Positions 1 through 9,708 are shown, counted from the first letter of the stretch. The stretch: 64,000 nucleotides of DNA from Paenibacillus tuaregi (GCF_900086655.1 NZ_LT575476.1:265117-329116); one strand, 5' to 3'. Program-made: numbers and translations. Notes: a model not told the origin generated them from the sequence alone.

Positions 1-575
1 TGCTCCATATCAAGGCAGACTCCGAGCAGGTCCTTGTCCTTCCCTAATGCAAGCAGCTTGTCAGAGGTACCGTCGGCGTTCCAGGTGTCCCACAATTTCG
101 GGATAATCTGATAATTCTCCCCGTTTTTGATTGTGACTTGAGCCACCTTTCCTATAATGCTAAATTCGGGTTTTTCCACAATTCGGTATTCCATTCCCTG
201 ATCTCCCTTCAGTGATAAGTGGAAGGAGATGCGGGGGAAGGCCTTGAGACTGGCTCCAGGACTACGCGCTTCAGAGGGGGAAATGCCATGAAGCTTCCGG
301 AATGCTTTGGAGAAGGATTCCGGGGATTCATAACCGAACTTTAGCGCAATATCGACCACCCTGGAACCGGAACTCGCTAACTCCTGCGCGGCCAAGGTCA
401 ATCTTCTTTTTCGTGTATACTCCGCAACAGTCATCCCGGTCAGCATATGGAACATGCGTTGGAAATGAAAAGCTGAACAGTATGCGGCTCTGGCGATTTC
501 CCCAATATCAAAAGGGGCTTCCATCCTCTTCTCCATCATATCAATGGCACGGTTCATCCGATTCAGCCAACCCAC
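1..575 (-). CDS. AraC-family regulator with GyrI-like effector domain (3' part beyond window)
   Basis: DNA-binding regulator, probably responding to a small hydrophobic or cationic ligand. From a GTG at 575, placed 8 nt after a perfect AGGAGGT (584-590), the frame is open to the window edge. Residues 1-105 contain two AraC helix-turn-helix units, recognisable by IGEIARAAYCSAFHFQRMF and by IALKFGYESPESFSKAF, with the HTH at the N-terminus as in Rob/SoxS-type two-domain regulators. The part after MEYRIVEKPEF resembles the start of a GyrI-like small-molecule-binding domain. The C-terminal end lies outside the window, so its length cannot be compared with the family. The family is clear, the ligand and target unknown. 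Confidence 0.85.
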   Translation of the reverse strand, partial: MGWLNRMNRAIDMMEKRMEAPFDIGEIARAAYCSAFHFQRMFHMLTGMTVAEYTRKRRLTLAAQELASSGSRVVDIALKFGYESPESFSKAFRKLHGISPSEARSPGASLKAFPRISFHLSLKGDQGMEYRIVEKPEFSIIGKVAQVTIKNGENYQIIPKLWDTWNADGTSDKLLALGKDKDLLGVCLDME

Positions 576-662
576 ACCGCATCACCTCCTTTGTAGCTGA
601 TCTTAACATCAGGGCTCTACGAATTCCTGTCTTTGCGTGCGCTCTTTGGACAGAAGCTGCAC

Positions 663-1511
663 TTAGTTCAAAGTCCTTCCTGCGATTAGAATATATTCAA
701 GAGGGACAAGGTCCTGCCCCATTCCCGCGAGGTTGTTCAGCTTGCTTGTAATAACCGCGTCCTTCTTGACAGCAGGCCGGGTCCTTCTTCCCTTTACTTC
801 GTTGTCGGAGTCGCTTGTGACGGTAACCCCTTTGAACATCAGAATGGAGTGCAGATCCTCATGGCCTGCGGAAACGGATTTTCCGGTTATATTTTTGGCC
901 GATACCGAGTAGCTGAAGTTCGTGACATTGTTCTTCACTGCGGAAGAAAAGGAAATATGAAGCGGCTTGAACGCGTTAGAATCGGAGGTTCTTCTAATCC
1001 CTTCCCTGTCGTCATCGAGCGTGATTTTGAATTTCTCGCTCCCCAGGAGCCGCTCATCCTTCAGGGTGATGACATGGTTCACCGAAGCGGCCTTGTAGCC
1101 GAAGGTATCCAGCAGAATGCGCGCCGGTACCAGCGCGGAGCCCTGATCAAGCACAGCCACGGTATCCATCATGACAGGCTGTCCATTGACGAGCGCTTTT
1201 TTGCTGCCAATGATGATGTCAACCTTATCCTGTCCCTGCTTGACTGTGGCGGTCTTGGTTATGTTATCGTAGGACACCTCAGCTCCCAGCAGGTCGCTGA
1301 CCGATCTTAGAGGCACAATCAGCCGGTTCTGCTTGTCGATATAGGGGGCCTTTGGATATGTGTAGGCTACATAGTAATCATTCATTTTGAGAACTACGGG
1401 GGTGCTGGGGATTGAGGACGAAGCGCTCCTGGCTTCAGCAGGATGTATGGAAAGGGTTGTGATTAGCGTGGCGGCTGCAAGAATGGCAGTGAATTTTTTT
1501 ATCCAACTCAT
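663..1511 (-). CDS. Secreted protein with copper-amine-oxidase-like N-terminal (stalk) domain
   Basis: Exported protein of 282 residues. A signal peptide is visible (MSWIKKFTAILAAATLITTL, cleavage probably after AEA at about 27). Residues 45-155 form a stalk domain with the typical halves RLIVPLRSVSDLLGAEV and SALVPARILLDTFGYK. The C-terminal 120 residues are not recognised. Stalk domains in Paenibacillus secreted proteins are non-catalytic modules, so no amine oxidase activity should be inferred. The ribosome site AGGAGTG lies 7 nt before the ATG. It sits tail to tail with nothing recognisable; its neighbour upstream is the divergent P450. Role unknown. Confidence 0.8.
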   Translation of the reverse strand: MSWIKKFTAILAAATLITTLSIHPAEARSASSSIPSTPVVLKMNDYYVAYTYPKAPYIDKQNRLIVPLRSVSDLLGAEVSYDNITKTATVKQGQDKVDIIIGSKKALVNGQPVMMDTVAVLDQGSALVPARILLDTFGYKAASVNHVITLKDERLLGSEKFKITLDDDREGIRRTSDSNAFKPLHISFSSAVKNNVTNFSYSVSAKNITGKSVSAGHEDLHSILMFKGVTVTSDSDNEVKGRRTRPAVKKDAVITSKLNNLAGMGQDLVPLEYILIAGRTLN

Positions 1512-1673
1512 TTTAACACACTCCTATTTACAGTATTTGTATATAACGACGGGATAGATTGCTGAAAAGTTACAAATTGTAGGAGAAGAGCGCTAATATA
1601 GAGTGCTGGAGGTTCGAGTAAAGCAATTATTTATGATCACGACAGAGGACTAGTCCTTATCTGGGCAGTTTTT

Positions 1674-1703
1674 TTGCATCCGCTTACTCCCGGCCGCTAT
1701 ACT
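1674..1703 (+). promoter_or_regulatory. Sigma-A-like promoter for the P450 gene
   Basis: TTGCAT (1674-1679), an 18-nt spacer and TATACT (1698-1703), about 65 nt before the P450 start. Seen by eye only. Confidence 0.5.
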
Positions 1704-1769
1704 TGAAATACCAGGTGCTGGAAAATGCCCAGATCTGGCCATCCAAGGATTTCGAAAGGAGAATGAACG

Positions 1770-2975
1770 TTGAATTCACATGATGCCGTGGACAGTTCTC
1801 TATTTACGAATCTATTTAGCAAATCTTTTACGAAGAATCCTTATCCGCTGTACACAAAGCTTAGGGATATGGACCCTGTGTACCGGTGTGCGTTCCCGGA
1901 TGGGAGAACGGGCTGGATGATTACAAGGTATGAAGATGCGGTTCTGGCATTTAAGGACCCGAGGCTGGTCAAGGATTATGGCAAAATAACAGGTAATCCC
2001 GGGCAGCATCAGAGTGTCTTTACCACCAATATGCTGTTCTCTGATCCCCCGGATCATAAGAGATTGCGGGGGCTGGTGCAGAAATCGTTCACTCAAGCTA
2101 TGATTGAGGGAATGCGTGGACGCATTCAAGAGATTACAGATGAGCTTCTGGACGCTTGGAAGGGTAAGGACCATGTGAATCTAATCGATGAATTCGCTTT
2201 TCCTCTACCCATTATCGTGATATGTGAAATGCTGGGGATTCCCACCCAAGACCGCGACAAGTTCCGGGTGTGGTCAACCACCTTGATAGAAGGCTCAAGC
2301 GGTGAGTACGCAAGTGAGATGCAGCGGCATATGGATGAATTTATCTTATATTTGAGGGAGATGTTCGGCCGTCTCCGGGAGGAGCCGGGTGAGGATCTGA
2401 TCAGTCAGCTCATTGCTGCCGAGGAAGAGGGTGACAAGCTGACGGAGCAGGAGCTGTACGGCGTAGTTACACTGCTGATTATTGCCGGGCATGAGACCAC
2501 GGTGAATTTAATCGGGAACAGCATTCTGTCCCTGCTTGAGCATCCGGACCAGCTGAAGCTGCTGGTTAACCAGCCAGAGCTGATTCATACTGCCATAGAG
2601 GAGTCTCTGCGATTTAATGGCCCGGTCGAATTCAGCACCTCACGCTGGGCGAGTGAGGATTTCGAATTCGGCGGGAAGAGCTTTAAGAAGGGCGAGCTGG
2701 TCATTATTGCGCTAAATTCAGCTAACCATGATCCGCGGCAATTTGAGCATGCGGATGAATTCGATATTACCCGGGAGAAAAGCCCGCATCTCGCCTTTGG
2801 CAAAGGGGTGCATCTGTGCCTCGGAGCGCCGCTGGCCCGGCTTGAGGGTGAAATTGCGATCGGCAGCCTGCTGCGCCGCTATCCTGATCTGAAGCTGAAT
2901 GCGGACCCGGATGAGCTGGAATGGCGCCCGGGGATGGTGGTCAGGGGTGTGAAGGAGATCCCGTTGACCTTGTAA
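1770..2975 (+). CDS. Cytochrome P450 (CYP107-like, soluble)
   Basis: Haem monooxygenase of 401 residues, the usual size of soluble bacterial P450s, with no membrane anchor, so cytoplasmic and dependent on a separate ferredoxin/reductase. All diagnostic motifs are present: I-helix oxygen-binding AGHETT (239-244), K-helix E278-S-L-R281, and the haem-ligand loop FGKGVHLCLG with Cys350. The acidic alcohol pair of the I-helix is replaced by HETT, normal for CYP107-type enzymes. The start is TTG at 1770, 8 nt after AAAGGAG; a nearby ATG at 1763 is out of frame. It is a single-gene unit with no redox partner or biosynthetic gene next to it, so the substrate cannot be inferred. Confidence 0.93.
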   Translation: MNSHDAVDSSLFTNLFSKSFTKNPYPLYTKLRDMDPVYRCAFPDGRTGWMITRYEDAVLAFKDPRLVKDYGKITGNPGQHQSVFTTNMLFSDPPDHKRLRGLVQKSFTQAMIEGMRGRIQEITDELLDAWKGKDHVNLIDEFAFPLPIIVICEMLGIPTQDRDKFRVWSTTLIEGSSGEYASEMQRHMDEFILYLREMFGRLREEPGEDLISQLIAAEEEGDKLTEQELYGVVTLLIIAGHETTVNLIGNSILSLLEHPDQLKLLVNQPELIHTAIEESLRFNGPVEFSTSRWASEDFEFGGKSFKKGELVIIALNSANHDPRQFEHADEFDITREKSPHLAFGKGVHLCLGAPLARLEGEIAIGSLLRRYPDLKLNADPDELEWRPGMVVRGVKEIPLTL

Positions 2976-3032
2976 CTACCCAGCAGGCGCCAATCAATTA
3001 TGTACCGGCGGGGAAAGCGCTTTGTTATATGC

Positions 3033-3065
3033 AAATAAAAGGCACCTTAAGGGTGTCTTTTATTT
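3033..3065. terminator. Bidirectional terminator between P450 and LacI genes
   Basis: Stem AAATAAAAGGCACC / GGTGTCTTTTATTT with one internal mismatch and a U-rich flank on both strands. It lies between two convergent genes. Confidence 0.7.
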
Positions 3066-3102
3066 ATGCTTGCAGGTTGATTGTGCTTATATGCACCGTA
3101 AT

Positions 3103-4143
3103 CTATCGGGCAATCAGGCTGCCTGTGGATTCGCGGAATATCGGCTCTGTCCGCACATGAATGATTTGGTAAGGCTGGGCCGGATTCTTCACCCGGGATA
3201 ACAGCATCTCGGCAGCCGTGACACCCATTTCATTGTTGTAGATATGCACCGTGGAAAGATGCGGCTCCACAATCCGTGACTCCGGTGCGTCATCGAACCC
3301 GCAGATCCGAACCTCATCGGGAATTTGTACGCCTCTACTCTTTAGAGCCTTCATCACTTGAACCGCAATGAAATCATTCGCACATATAAATGCGTCCGGC
3401 ATGGCATTCATGTGTTCAATCTGACCGGCTACCCAGCTGTCCGAGAATAACCGGTCTTCCCCCACAATACAAGAAGACAATTCGGGCTGCAGCCCGGATT
3501 CCGTTAATGCTTTCTGATAGCCTGCCCATCTCTCATTAAAGCTCTTGCAGTGGTCGTAATCGCCAGCGAAGCCTATCCGGGTTAGACCGCTGTCGATCAG
3601 TTTGCGTGTGATATAGTAGGTGCTGTGCTCGTTCTCCATAAGCAGCAGGTCTGCTTTGAGCTCCGGGTATAAGACATCCGAAGAACAGTCGATGAAGATC
3701 GTTGGAAGCCCCAGGCTGGTCACAAGCTCACTGTAAGCTTTGTCGAACATTTCAATACAGATAATCCCGTCTACCTTGGAGGTCTCGAAATTATTAGGCA
3801 GCGATTGGGTGCTGAGCTCTGTCTCCCGGATGATGTGGATGGACAAGTTGTATCCTTCCGAGCTTATTCTTTTCTCCAGCCCGCTGATCAGGAAGGAACC
3901 GAAGTGAGAGCTGTTCGGCAGATTGCAGGTGAAGAGAGCGATGTTGCCAGGATTCTTCGGAAGAAGGTTGTCCGACTCCACATAAGCAAACTGCTTATAC
4001 TTCAGCTCTATGGCCTTTCTGATTACTTTATTTCGGGTTTCGGCAGGGATGCTGTCGCTGCCATTAAGTGCTTTGGATGCGGTGTTGCGGGAGATCCCGA
4101 GCGAATCCGCAATATGTTGAATGGTTACCTTTTCTTTTCCCAT
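3103..4143 (-). CDS. LacI-family transcriptional repressor of the fructan operon
   Basis: Repressor of about 346 residues: N-terminal LacI helix-turn-helix (VTIQHIADSLGISRNTASKALNG, written here in two parts: VTIQHIADSLGIS then RNTASKALNG) followed by a periplasmic-binding-protein-like sugar domain. I chose the ATG at 4143 (MGKEK) because GTG 4158 overlaps the ribosome site AAAGGTGG. It is divergent from the transporter/GH32 operon starting at 4572 and a LacI-type operator (4512-4525) lies just downstream of that operon's promoter, so it most likely represses uptake and hydrolysis genes until a fructoside inducer binds. The inducer is inferred from the GH32 and fructokinase genes. Confidence 0.88.
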   Translation of the reverse strand: MGKEKVTIQHIADSLGISRNTASKALNGSDSIPAETRNKVIRKAIELKYKQFAYVESDNLLPKNPGNIALFTCNLPNSSHFGSFLISGLEKRISSEGYNLSIHIIRETELSTQSLPNNFETSKVDGIICIEMFDKAYSELVTSLGLPTIFIDCSSDVLYPELKADLLLMENEHSTYYITRKLIDSGLTRIGFAGDYDHCKSFNERWAGYQKALTESGLQPELSSCIVGEDRLFSDSWVAGQIEHMNAMPDAFICANDFIAVQVMKALKSRGVQIPDEVRICGFDDAPESRIVEPHLSTVHIYNNEMGVTAAEMLLSRVKNPAQPYQIIHVRTEPIFRESTGSLIAR

Positions 4144-4464
4144 AGTTATGATTTCCACCTTTACTAATAACGAGGTCTAAGCTAAATGTATTATAGTTCA
4201 GTTCAAATAGCAATCAAAATGTTACAAATGCACAAATTATAATGACAATAACAGCATTTTCGCAAAAGTATGATCTTAGTTTACAAATGTTTACTTTTGT
4301 GGGTTGATTGATTTACCCTTATGTACAGGAAAATGTTCTGAATATATTATAAATCAAGGTGATTTCTAAATAATTTAGAGATTTAACTATAGAAATTTAA
4401 ACACTAAACGATTTATGAACAAAATATCTTGGTCAAATGTTAAAATAATATTTTACAAAATGTA

Positions 4465-4494
4465 TTGACGAATTGCCGCTTTATTTGGTAAATT
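4465..4494 (+). promoter_or_regulatory. Promoter of the fructan uptake operon
   Basis: TTGACG (4465-4470), 18-nt spacer, TAAATT (4489-4494). The predicted start of transcription (about 4501) lies immediately before the operator-like palindrome. The rest of the 4144-4464 stretch is AT-rich and holds nothing else I can name. Confidence 0.5.
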
Positions 4495-4511
4495 GTAAAA
4501 GCAGAACGAAA

Positions 4512-4525
4512 TGAAAACCCTTTCT
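4512..4525 (+). promoter_or_regulatory. LacI/CcpA-type operator
   Basis: TGAAAACCCTTTCT resembles the LacI-family palindrome TGAAAACGCTTTCA with two differences. Its place just downstream of the promoter fits repression by the divergent LacI protein, or by CcpA. Confidence 0.5.
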
Positions 4526-4571
4526 TTTTATGCAAATGTAAACTTCTAGATGAAGATGGGAGGCAGGGGGA

Positions 4572-5540
4572 TTGCAAAACACAGTAGAAGTTGAGAAAAG
4601 AACGGTTAGACCGGAGAGGAAGAAGGGGAGGGCGATTCACCACAAGCTGGATTTCATAAGGAAGAATTACTTCTTGTATGTGCTGCTGGCTCCGGCATTA
4701 ATTCTTACACTGATCTTCAAGTATGTCCCGATGTATGGGGCCATTATCGCGTTTAAGGATTTTAGCCCGATCAAGGGGATTATGGGAAGCGACTGGGTGG
4801 GGTTCAAATACTTCGAGAAGTTCCTGAGTGCTCCCAACTTTGAACAGCTCCTGCTGAATACGCTGAAGCTCAGCTTGTACGGGCTTGTTCTTGGATTTCC
4901 GGTACCTATAATTCTAGCTTTAATGCTTAATCAACTGCGCAAATCAGCCGTCAAGAAGAACGTGCAGCTTGTCCTGTATGCACCGAATTTCATATCGGTT
5001 GTTGTCATTGTGGGGATGCTGTTCGTGTTCCTGTCTCCAACCGGACCGATCAATCATTTGATCACTTCAATTACCGGCAAACCCGTCATGTTCATGACAG
5101 AACCTGAATACTTCAGGTGGGTGTATATTCTGTCCGGCATCTGGCAGGGGGCGGGCTGGGCTTCCATTATCTACGTGGCCGCTCTGGCTAACGTGGACCC
5201 GGAGCTGCACAACGCGGCCAGCCTGGATGGGGCCAACCTTCTGCAGCGTATCCGCCATATTGACCTGCCGACGATCAAGCCGATCATGGCTATCGTCTTC
5301 ATCCTTGCGGCAGGCGGCATCATGTCCATCGGATTCGAGAAGGCCTATCTTATGCAGACCTCTCTGAATCTGCCGACATCTGAAATCCTGCCTACCTATG
5401 TATACAAAATAGGTTTGCAGTCCGGCAACTATGCTTATTCCGCGGCGGTTGGCCTGTTCAACTCCGTGATCAATGTCATCCTGCTCGTCACCGTCAACTT
5501 CATTGTCAAGAGACTTAATGAAGGAGAGGGACTTTATTAA
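4572..5540 (+). CDS. Sugar ABC transporter permease, LplB type
   Basis: Inner-membrane permease of 322 residues with six predicted transmembrane segments after a basic N-terminus. The EAA loop for contact with the ATPase reads NAASLDGANLLQRIRHIDLP. The opening FKYVPMYGAIIAFKDF is typical of the LplB/YtcP subgroup found with long lipoprotein binding proteins. The start is TTG at 4572 with GGGAGG 8 nt upstream. It is first in an operon with a second permease, a binding protein and GH32; no ATPase gene is present, so a shared MsmX-like ATPase elsewhere is expected, as is usual for these systems. Confidence 0.92.
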   Translation: MQNTVEVEKRTVRPERKKGRAIHHKLDFIRKNYFLYVLLAPALILTLIFKYVPMYGAIIAFKDFSPIKGIMGSDWVGFKYFEKFLSAPNFEQLLLNTLKLSLYGLVLGFPVPIILALMLNQLRKSAVKKNVQLVLYAPNFISVVVIVGMLFVFLSPTGPINHLITSITGKPVMFMTEPEYFRWVYILSGIWQGAGWASIIYVAALANVDPELHNAASLDGANLLQRIRHIDLPTIKPIMAIVFILAAGGIMSIGFEKAYLMQTSLNLPTSEILPTYVYKIGLQSGNYAYSAAVGLFNSVINVILLVTVNFIVKRLNEGEGLY

Positions 5541-5555
5541 GGAAGGAGCTGTCTT

Positions 5556-6437
5556 ATGCTTATCAAGCACTCCCGGCTTGACCGCGTCATTATAGCCATT
5601 AATTATATTCTGCTTTGTCTGGCTGTGCTGATCATCGTGGTGCCCCTGGTATACGTGGTCCTTGCATCTTTTATGAATCCAACCGTGCTCCTGAATAAAG
5701 GAATCTCCTTTCATGTGTCTGACTGGAGTGTGGAAGGCTACAAAATGATCCTGACCAACCCGGCAATGCTCCGGGGGTTTGGCAACGCGGTATTCTATTC
5801 GGTATGCTTTGCGCTCATTACTGTAACGGTCTCTGTCTGTGCGGGTTACGCCCTGTCCGTGAAAGAGATGGTTGGCCGGAAGTTCTTCATGACCCTGTTC
5901 GTAATTACGATGTTCTTCGGGGGAGGGCTTGTTCCTACTTACCTGCTCGTTAAGAACCTGGGCATGCTGAACACCGTATGGGCGATTCTGGTCCCTGCGG
6001 CAGTGAATGTATGGGATATCATCCTGGCAAGAACCTTCTTTCAGGGAGTCCCTAAAGAGCTGAAGGAGGCGGCAAACGTGGATGGGGCTACGGATATGCT
6101 GATTTTTTTCAAAATCGTGCTTCCGCTGTCCAAACCGATTATTTTCGTTATCGCTTTATATGCCTTCGTAGCCCAATGGAATTCTTACTTTGATGCCATG
6201 ATTTATTTGGATAACCCGAATCTGCACCCGCTGCAGCTGGTGCTTAGATCGATCTTGATTCAGAATCAGGCTGCTTCAGGCATGATTGGCGACCAATTGG
6301 CCATGGCGGAGCTGAAGCGTCTCTCTGAAATGATCAAGTATTCGTCTATTGTAATCTCAAGCCTCCCGCTGCTGGTGATGTATCCATTCTTCCAGAAATA
6401 TTTCGAGAAAGGGGTCATGGTAGGTTCATTGAAATAA
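5556..6437 (+). CDS. Sugar ABC transporter permease, LplC/YtcP type
   Basis: Second permease subunit, 293 residues, with about six membrane segments and the EAA loop KEAANVDGATDMLIFFKIVLP. The C-terminus YFEKGVMVGSLK is the hallmark ending of this subgroup (family: ...GVMIGSVKG). It begins 15 nt after the first permease behind AAGGAAGGAG, so the two are co-translated partners. Together they should form the channel for the oligosaccharide delivered by the lipoprotein at 6500. Confidence 0.92.
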   Translation: MLIKHSRLDRVIIAINYILLCLAVLIIVVPLVYVVLASFMNPTVLLNKGISFHVSDWSVEGYKMILTNPAMLRGFGNAVFYSVCFALITVTVSVCAGYALSVKEMVGRKFFMTLFVITMFFGGGLVPTYLLVKNLGMLNTVWAILVPAAVNVWDIILARTFFQGVPKELKEAANVDGATDMLIFFKIVLPLSKPIIFVIALYAFVAQWNSYFDAMIYLDNPNLHPLQLVLRSILIQNQAASGMIGDQLAMAELKRLSEMIKYSSIVISSLPLLVMYPFFQKYFEKGVMVGSLK

Positions 6438-6499
6438 TGGGTGGTCTAGGTTTATGGCTTTAAGAGTCTTTTACCTTATATATACATGGAGGTCATAGT

Positions 6500-8092
6500 A
6501 TGAAAAATGTAAAAACCGTATCCGTATCCGTTCTTGCATCTCTGCTGCTCTTGTCCGGCTGCAGCGGCAGCGGTACTTCGACAGGGGAAGGAGGGGCATC
6601 TGGTGCGAATAATGGCAAGGTCACGCTGAATTTCCTGACGCAGAGCTCGGCGCTCGCTCCGGCAGACCCGAATGAGAAGCTGATTAACAAGCGTCTGGAA
6701 GAGAAGACCGGTGTCCATATTAACTGGAAGAACTATACGAATGATGTATTTATAGAGAAAAGAAATTTGGCGATCGCCAGCGGTGATCTGCCGGATGCGG
6801 TGTTTGATGCCGGATATACGGATTATGACCTTCTCAAGCTGGGCAAGGACGGCGTGATTATCCCGCTTGAAGATTTGATTGAGAAATATATGCCGAATCT
6901 GAAGAAGGTGCTTCAGGAGGCGCCCGAATATAAATCGCTGATTACAGCTCCAGACGGACATATTTATTCCTTCCCGTGGATTGAGGAGCTTGGAACAGGG
7001 AAGGAAGCGATCCAGGCGGTGGACGATCTTCCATGGATTAATGTGGAGTGGCTGAAGAAGCTGGGGCTGAAAATGCCAACCACCACAGAGGAGCTGAAGC
7101 AGGTCCTGATTGCCTTCAAGACGAAGGACCCGAATGGGAACGGGAAGGCGGATGAGATCCCGCTGTCGTTCATCGACAAGCCGGGCGGAGAAGACTTGGC
7201 TTTCTTGTACGGCTCCTTCGGACTCGGCGAGAATGGCGACCATGCGGTTGTGACGAATGAAGGCAAGGTCGTATTTACCCCGGCGGAGAATGGTTACAAA
7301 GAAGCGGTGAAATACATCCATGACCTCTATCAGAATGGCCTGATTGATATTGAATCGTCCCAGCAGGACTGGAATACTTATTTGGCTAAAGGCAAGGACA
7401 ACCGTTATGGTCTTTATTTCACATGGGATAAGTCCAACATTACGGGCATGAATGACAAGTATGATGTGATGCCACCTCTTGCAGGGCCAGATGGGCATGT
7501 GAATGTGGCCAGAACGAATGGAATGGGCTTTGACCGGGGCAAAATGGTGATCACGAGCGCTAACAAGCAGCTTGAAGCTACGGCCAAATGGGTGGATCAG
7601 CTCTATGATCCGCTGCAATCGGTCCAGGATAACTGGGGAACTTATGGCGATACCAAACAGCAGAACATTTTTGAATTTGATAAATCCAAGAACATGCTGA
7701 AGCATCTTCCGCTGAAAGGCTCGGCTCCTGTGGAAGTCCGGCAGAAGACCAGTATTGGCGGACCGCTGGCCATCCTGGATGAGTATTATGGCAAGGTCAC
7801 TACGAAGCCGGATGACGCCGCATGGAGACTTGATATTCTTAAGAAGGTTATGGTTCCCCACATGCAGGCCGAGAACAACATGCCTAAAGTGTTCCACTCC
7901 CTTGATGAGCTTGACCGTCTGACGACAATTGAGACCGACATGTTTGCTTATGTGCTGAGAAAGCGGACGGAATGGTACCAGAACGGCAAGGTGGAAGAGG
8001 AGTGGCCGGAATACCTGAAGGAGCTGGATCGTCTAGGCCTCAAGGAATGGCTGCAAATCAAGCAATCCGGGTATGACAGAAGCAAGAAATAA
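6500..8092 (+). CDS. Extracellular sugar-binding lipoprotein, LplA-like
   Basis: Substrate-binding protein of 530 residues, the long form typical of LplA-type systems. The signal sequence ends in the lipobox LLSG-Cys21, followed by a Ser/Gly-rich tether, so it should be anchored on the outside of the membrane. The fold is that of family 1 solute-binding proteins. It follows the two permeases and precedes the GH32 hydrolase; the ligand is therefore inferred to be sucrose, kestose-type fructo-oligosaccharide or a levan fragment. A GGAGGT site stands 6 nt before the ATG. Confidence 0.92.
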   Translation: MKNVKTVSVSVLASLLLLSGCSGSGTSTGEGGASGANNGKVTLNFLTQSSALAPADPNEKLINKRLEEKTGVHINWKNYTNDVFIEKRNLAIASGDLPDAVFDAGYTDYDLLKLGKDGVIIPLEDLIEKYMPNLKKVLQEAPEYKSLITAPDGHIYSFPWIEELGTGKEAIQAVDDLPWINVEWLKKLGLKMPTTTEELKQVLIAFKTKDPNGNGKADEIPLSFIDKPGGEDLAFLYGSFGLGENGDHAVVTNEGKVVFTPAENGYKEAVKYIHDLYQNGLIDIESSQQDWNTYLAKGKDNRYGLYFTWDKSNITGMNDKYDVMPPLAGPDGHVNVARTNGMGFDRGKMVITSANKQLEATAKWVDQLYDPLQSVQDNWGTYGDTKQQNIFEFDKSKNMLKHLPLKGSAPVEVRQKTSIGGPLAILDEYYGKVTTKPDDAAWRLDILKKVMVPHMQAENNMPKVFHSLDELDRLTTIETDMFAYVLRKRTEWYQNGKVEEEWPEYLKELDRLGLKEWLQIKQSGYDRSKK

Positions 8093-8119
8093 ACTAAACT
8101 TCCCAAGAGGTGCAATTAA

Positions 8120-9586
8120 ATGAACATAAGTACGACAGAAAATTACCGGCCGGCCTATCACTTCTCTCCGCAGAAGGGCTGGATGAATGACCCGAATGGC
8201 ATGGTCTATTTCGAAGGAGAATACCATTTGTTCTACCAGCATTACCCCCAGGGAACGACCTGGGGCCCGATGCACTGGGGACATGCGATCAGCCGGGATT
8301 TGGTCACCTGGGAAGAGCAGCCTGTCGCACTTGCGCCGGATGAACACGGGATGATCTTCTCCGGTAGCGCGGTCGTGGACTGGAAGGATACCTCCGGCCT
8401 GTTCGGTGGCAAGCCTGGACTTGTGGCTATCTTCACCCATCATGATGTGATACCGGGTACGGATCAGGCTCGGCAGCGCCAGAGTCTGGCCTACAGCACG
8501 GATTCGGGAAGAACGTGGACCAAGTATGCCGGGAATCCGGTTCTGGCCGATGAGAAATACCCGGATTTCCGAGACCCTAAAGTGTTCTGGCATGAGCCAT
8601 CTGAGCAATGGGTGATGATCCTGGCCTGCGGACAGACGGTATGCCTGTACAACTCTCCGAACTTGAAGGACTGGACCTTTGTGAGTGAATTCGGTCAAGG
8701 CATCGGTTATCACGATGGGGTCTGGGAATGTCCGGACTTGTTCCCTCTGGCTGTGGATGGTGAACCATCCCGGACGAAGTGGGTTATGCTCGTGAGCATC
8801 GGCAATGAGGATGGAATCCGCGAAGGCTCCCGCACCCAGTACTTTACGGGGGAATTCGATGGCAGAACATTCACTGCGGACGAGGACTCTGCTGAAATCC
8901 GGTGGCTGGATCAAGGCAGGGATAATTATGCGGGAGTCTGCTGGTCCGATATTCCGCATGAGGATGGCCGTCGTCTCTTCATCGGCTGGATGAGCAACTG
9001 GAGATATGCGAACATTACACCGCTGGAGAACTGGAGAGGTGCGATGACGCTGGTCAGGGAACTTGCACTGGAGACAAGAGTGGGGAAGGTTACCCTTGTT
9101 CAGCGGCCAATCCGTGAACTGAAGCAGTTCCTGAGCCCGGTCGTTTCTCTTCATCAGGCTTCGGTCCGCGAGGCGCAGGCTGCATTGTCCGGGCTTCAAC
9201 TGGAAAGCTATGTGATCTCAGCGGAGATTGAAGCCAAGGAAGAGTGGGGTTTCAAAGTGCGTTCTTCAGCTGAACAGATGACCCTCGTCGGGTATGACCC
9301 CGAGCTGGGTGGATTGTATGTGGATCGGACCCGGTCAGGCCAGTCCAAATTTCATGAGGACTTCGCAGGCCGCCATATCGCTAAGGTTGATCCCGTGAAT
9401 GGCCGGCTGGACATCTTGATTTATGTGGACCGTTCCTCTGTTGAGGTATTCGCCGGTGGTGGTCAGGCCGTGATCACGGATCTGGTCTTCCCGGACGCGG
9501 AGGCGCAGGGACTCGGATTGTTTGCCGCAGATGACAGCCTAAAGCTTCACACACTTGAGGTCAGCACGCTGTCTTTCCGGAGCTAA
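8120..9586 (+). CDS. GH32 beta-fructofuranosidase (sucrose/fructan hydrolase)
   Basis: Hydrolyses sucrose or fructo-oligosaccharides to release fructose. At 488 residues it matches cytoplasmic SacA-type enzymes. All three catalytic signatures are present: WMNDPNG with nucleophile Asp24, FRDP with Asp152 stabilising the transition state, and ECPDLF with acid/base Glu203. The N-terminal five-bladed propeller is followed by the C-terminal beta-sandwich, ending in the ELY-type region VDRSSVEVFAGGG. There is no signal peptide, so oligosaccharides must be imported intact by the upstream transporter. Whether the substrate arrives phosphorylated is unlikely, because the importer is ABC rather than PTS. 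Confidence 0.95.
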   Translation: MNISTTENYRPAYHFSPQKGWMNDPNGMVYFEGEYHLFYQHYPQGTTWGPMHWGHAISRDLVTWEEQPVALAPDEHGMIFSGSAVVDWKDTSGLFGGKPGLVAIFTHHDVIPGTDQARQRQSLAYSTDSGRTWTKYAGNPVLADEKYPDFRDPKVFWHEPSEQWVMILACGQTVCLYNSPNLKDWTFVSEFGQGIGYHDGVWECPDLFPLAVDGEPSRTKWVMLVSIGNEDGIREGSRTQYFTGEFDGRTFTADEDSAEIRWLDQGRDNYAGVCWSDIPHEDGRRLFIGWMSNWRYANITPLENWRGAMTLVRELALETRVGKVTLVQRPIRELKQFLSPVVSLHQASVREAQAALSGLQLESYVISAEIEAKEEWGFKVRSSAEQMTLVGYDPELGGLYVDRTRSGQSKFHEDFAGRHIAKVDPVNGRLDILIYVDRSSVEVFAGGGQAVITDLVFPDAEAQGLGLFAADDSLKLHTLEVSTLSFRS

Positions 9587-9610
9587 TAGCAGCAGAGTAA
9601 GGAAGGGGAT

Positions 9611-9640
9611 AGACTGCCTGATAGGGCAGTCTGTTTCTAT
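9611..9640 (+). terminator. Weak terminator or attenuator between GH32 and fructokinase
   Basis: AGACTGCC (9611-9618), 6-nt loop, GGCAGTCT (9625-9632), then GTTTCTATT. The U tract is broken, so partial read-through into the fructokinase is likely. A weak -10 (TACAAT, 9672-9677) may also drive the next gene. Confidence 0.5.
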
Positions 9641-9708
9641 TCGTTCTTTGTACAGAAGGAGCGGGAGCTAGTACAATAGGGGAAGAGTTCAAAGAGGAGG
9701 CAGATAGG

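Noticed and set aside
3009..3023. GGAAAGCGCTTTGT, cre-like
   Set aside because: Lies after the P450 stop codon between convergent genes, with no promoter to control.
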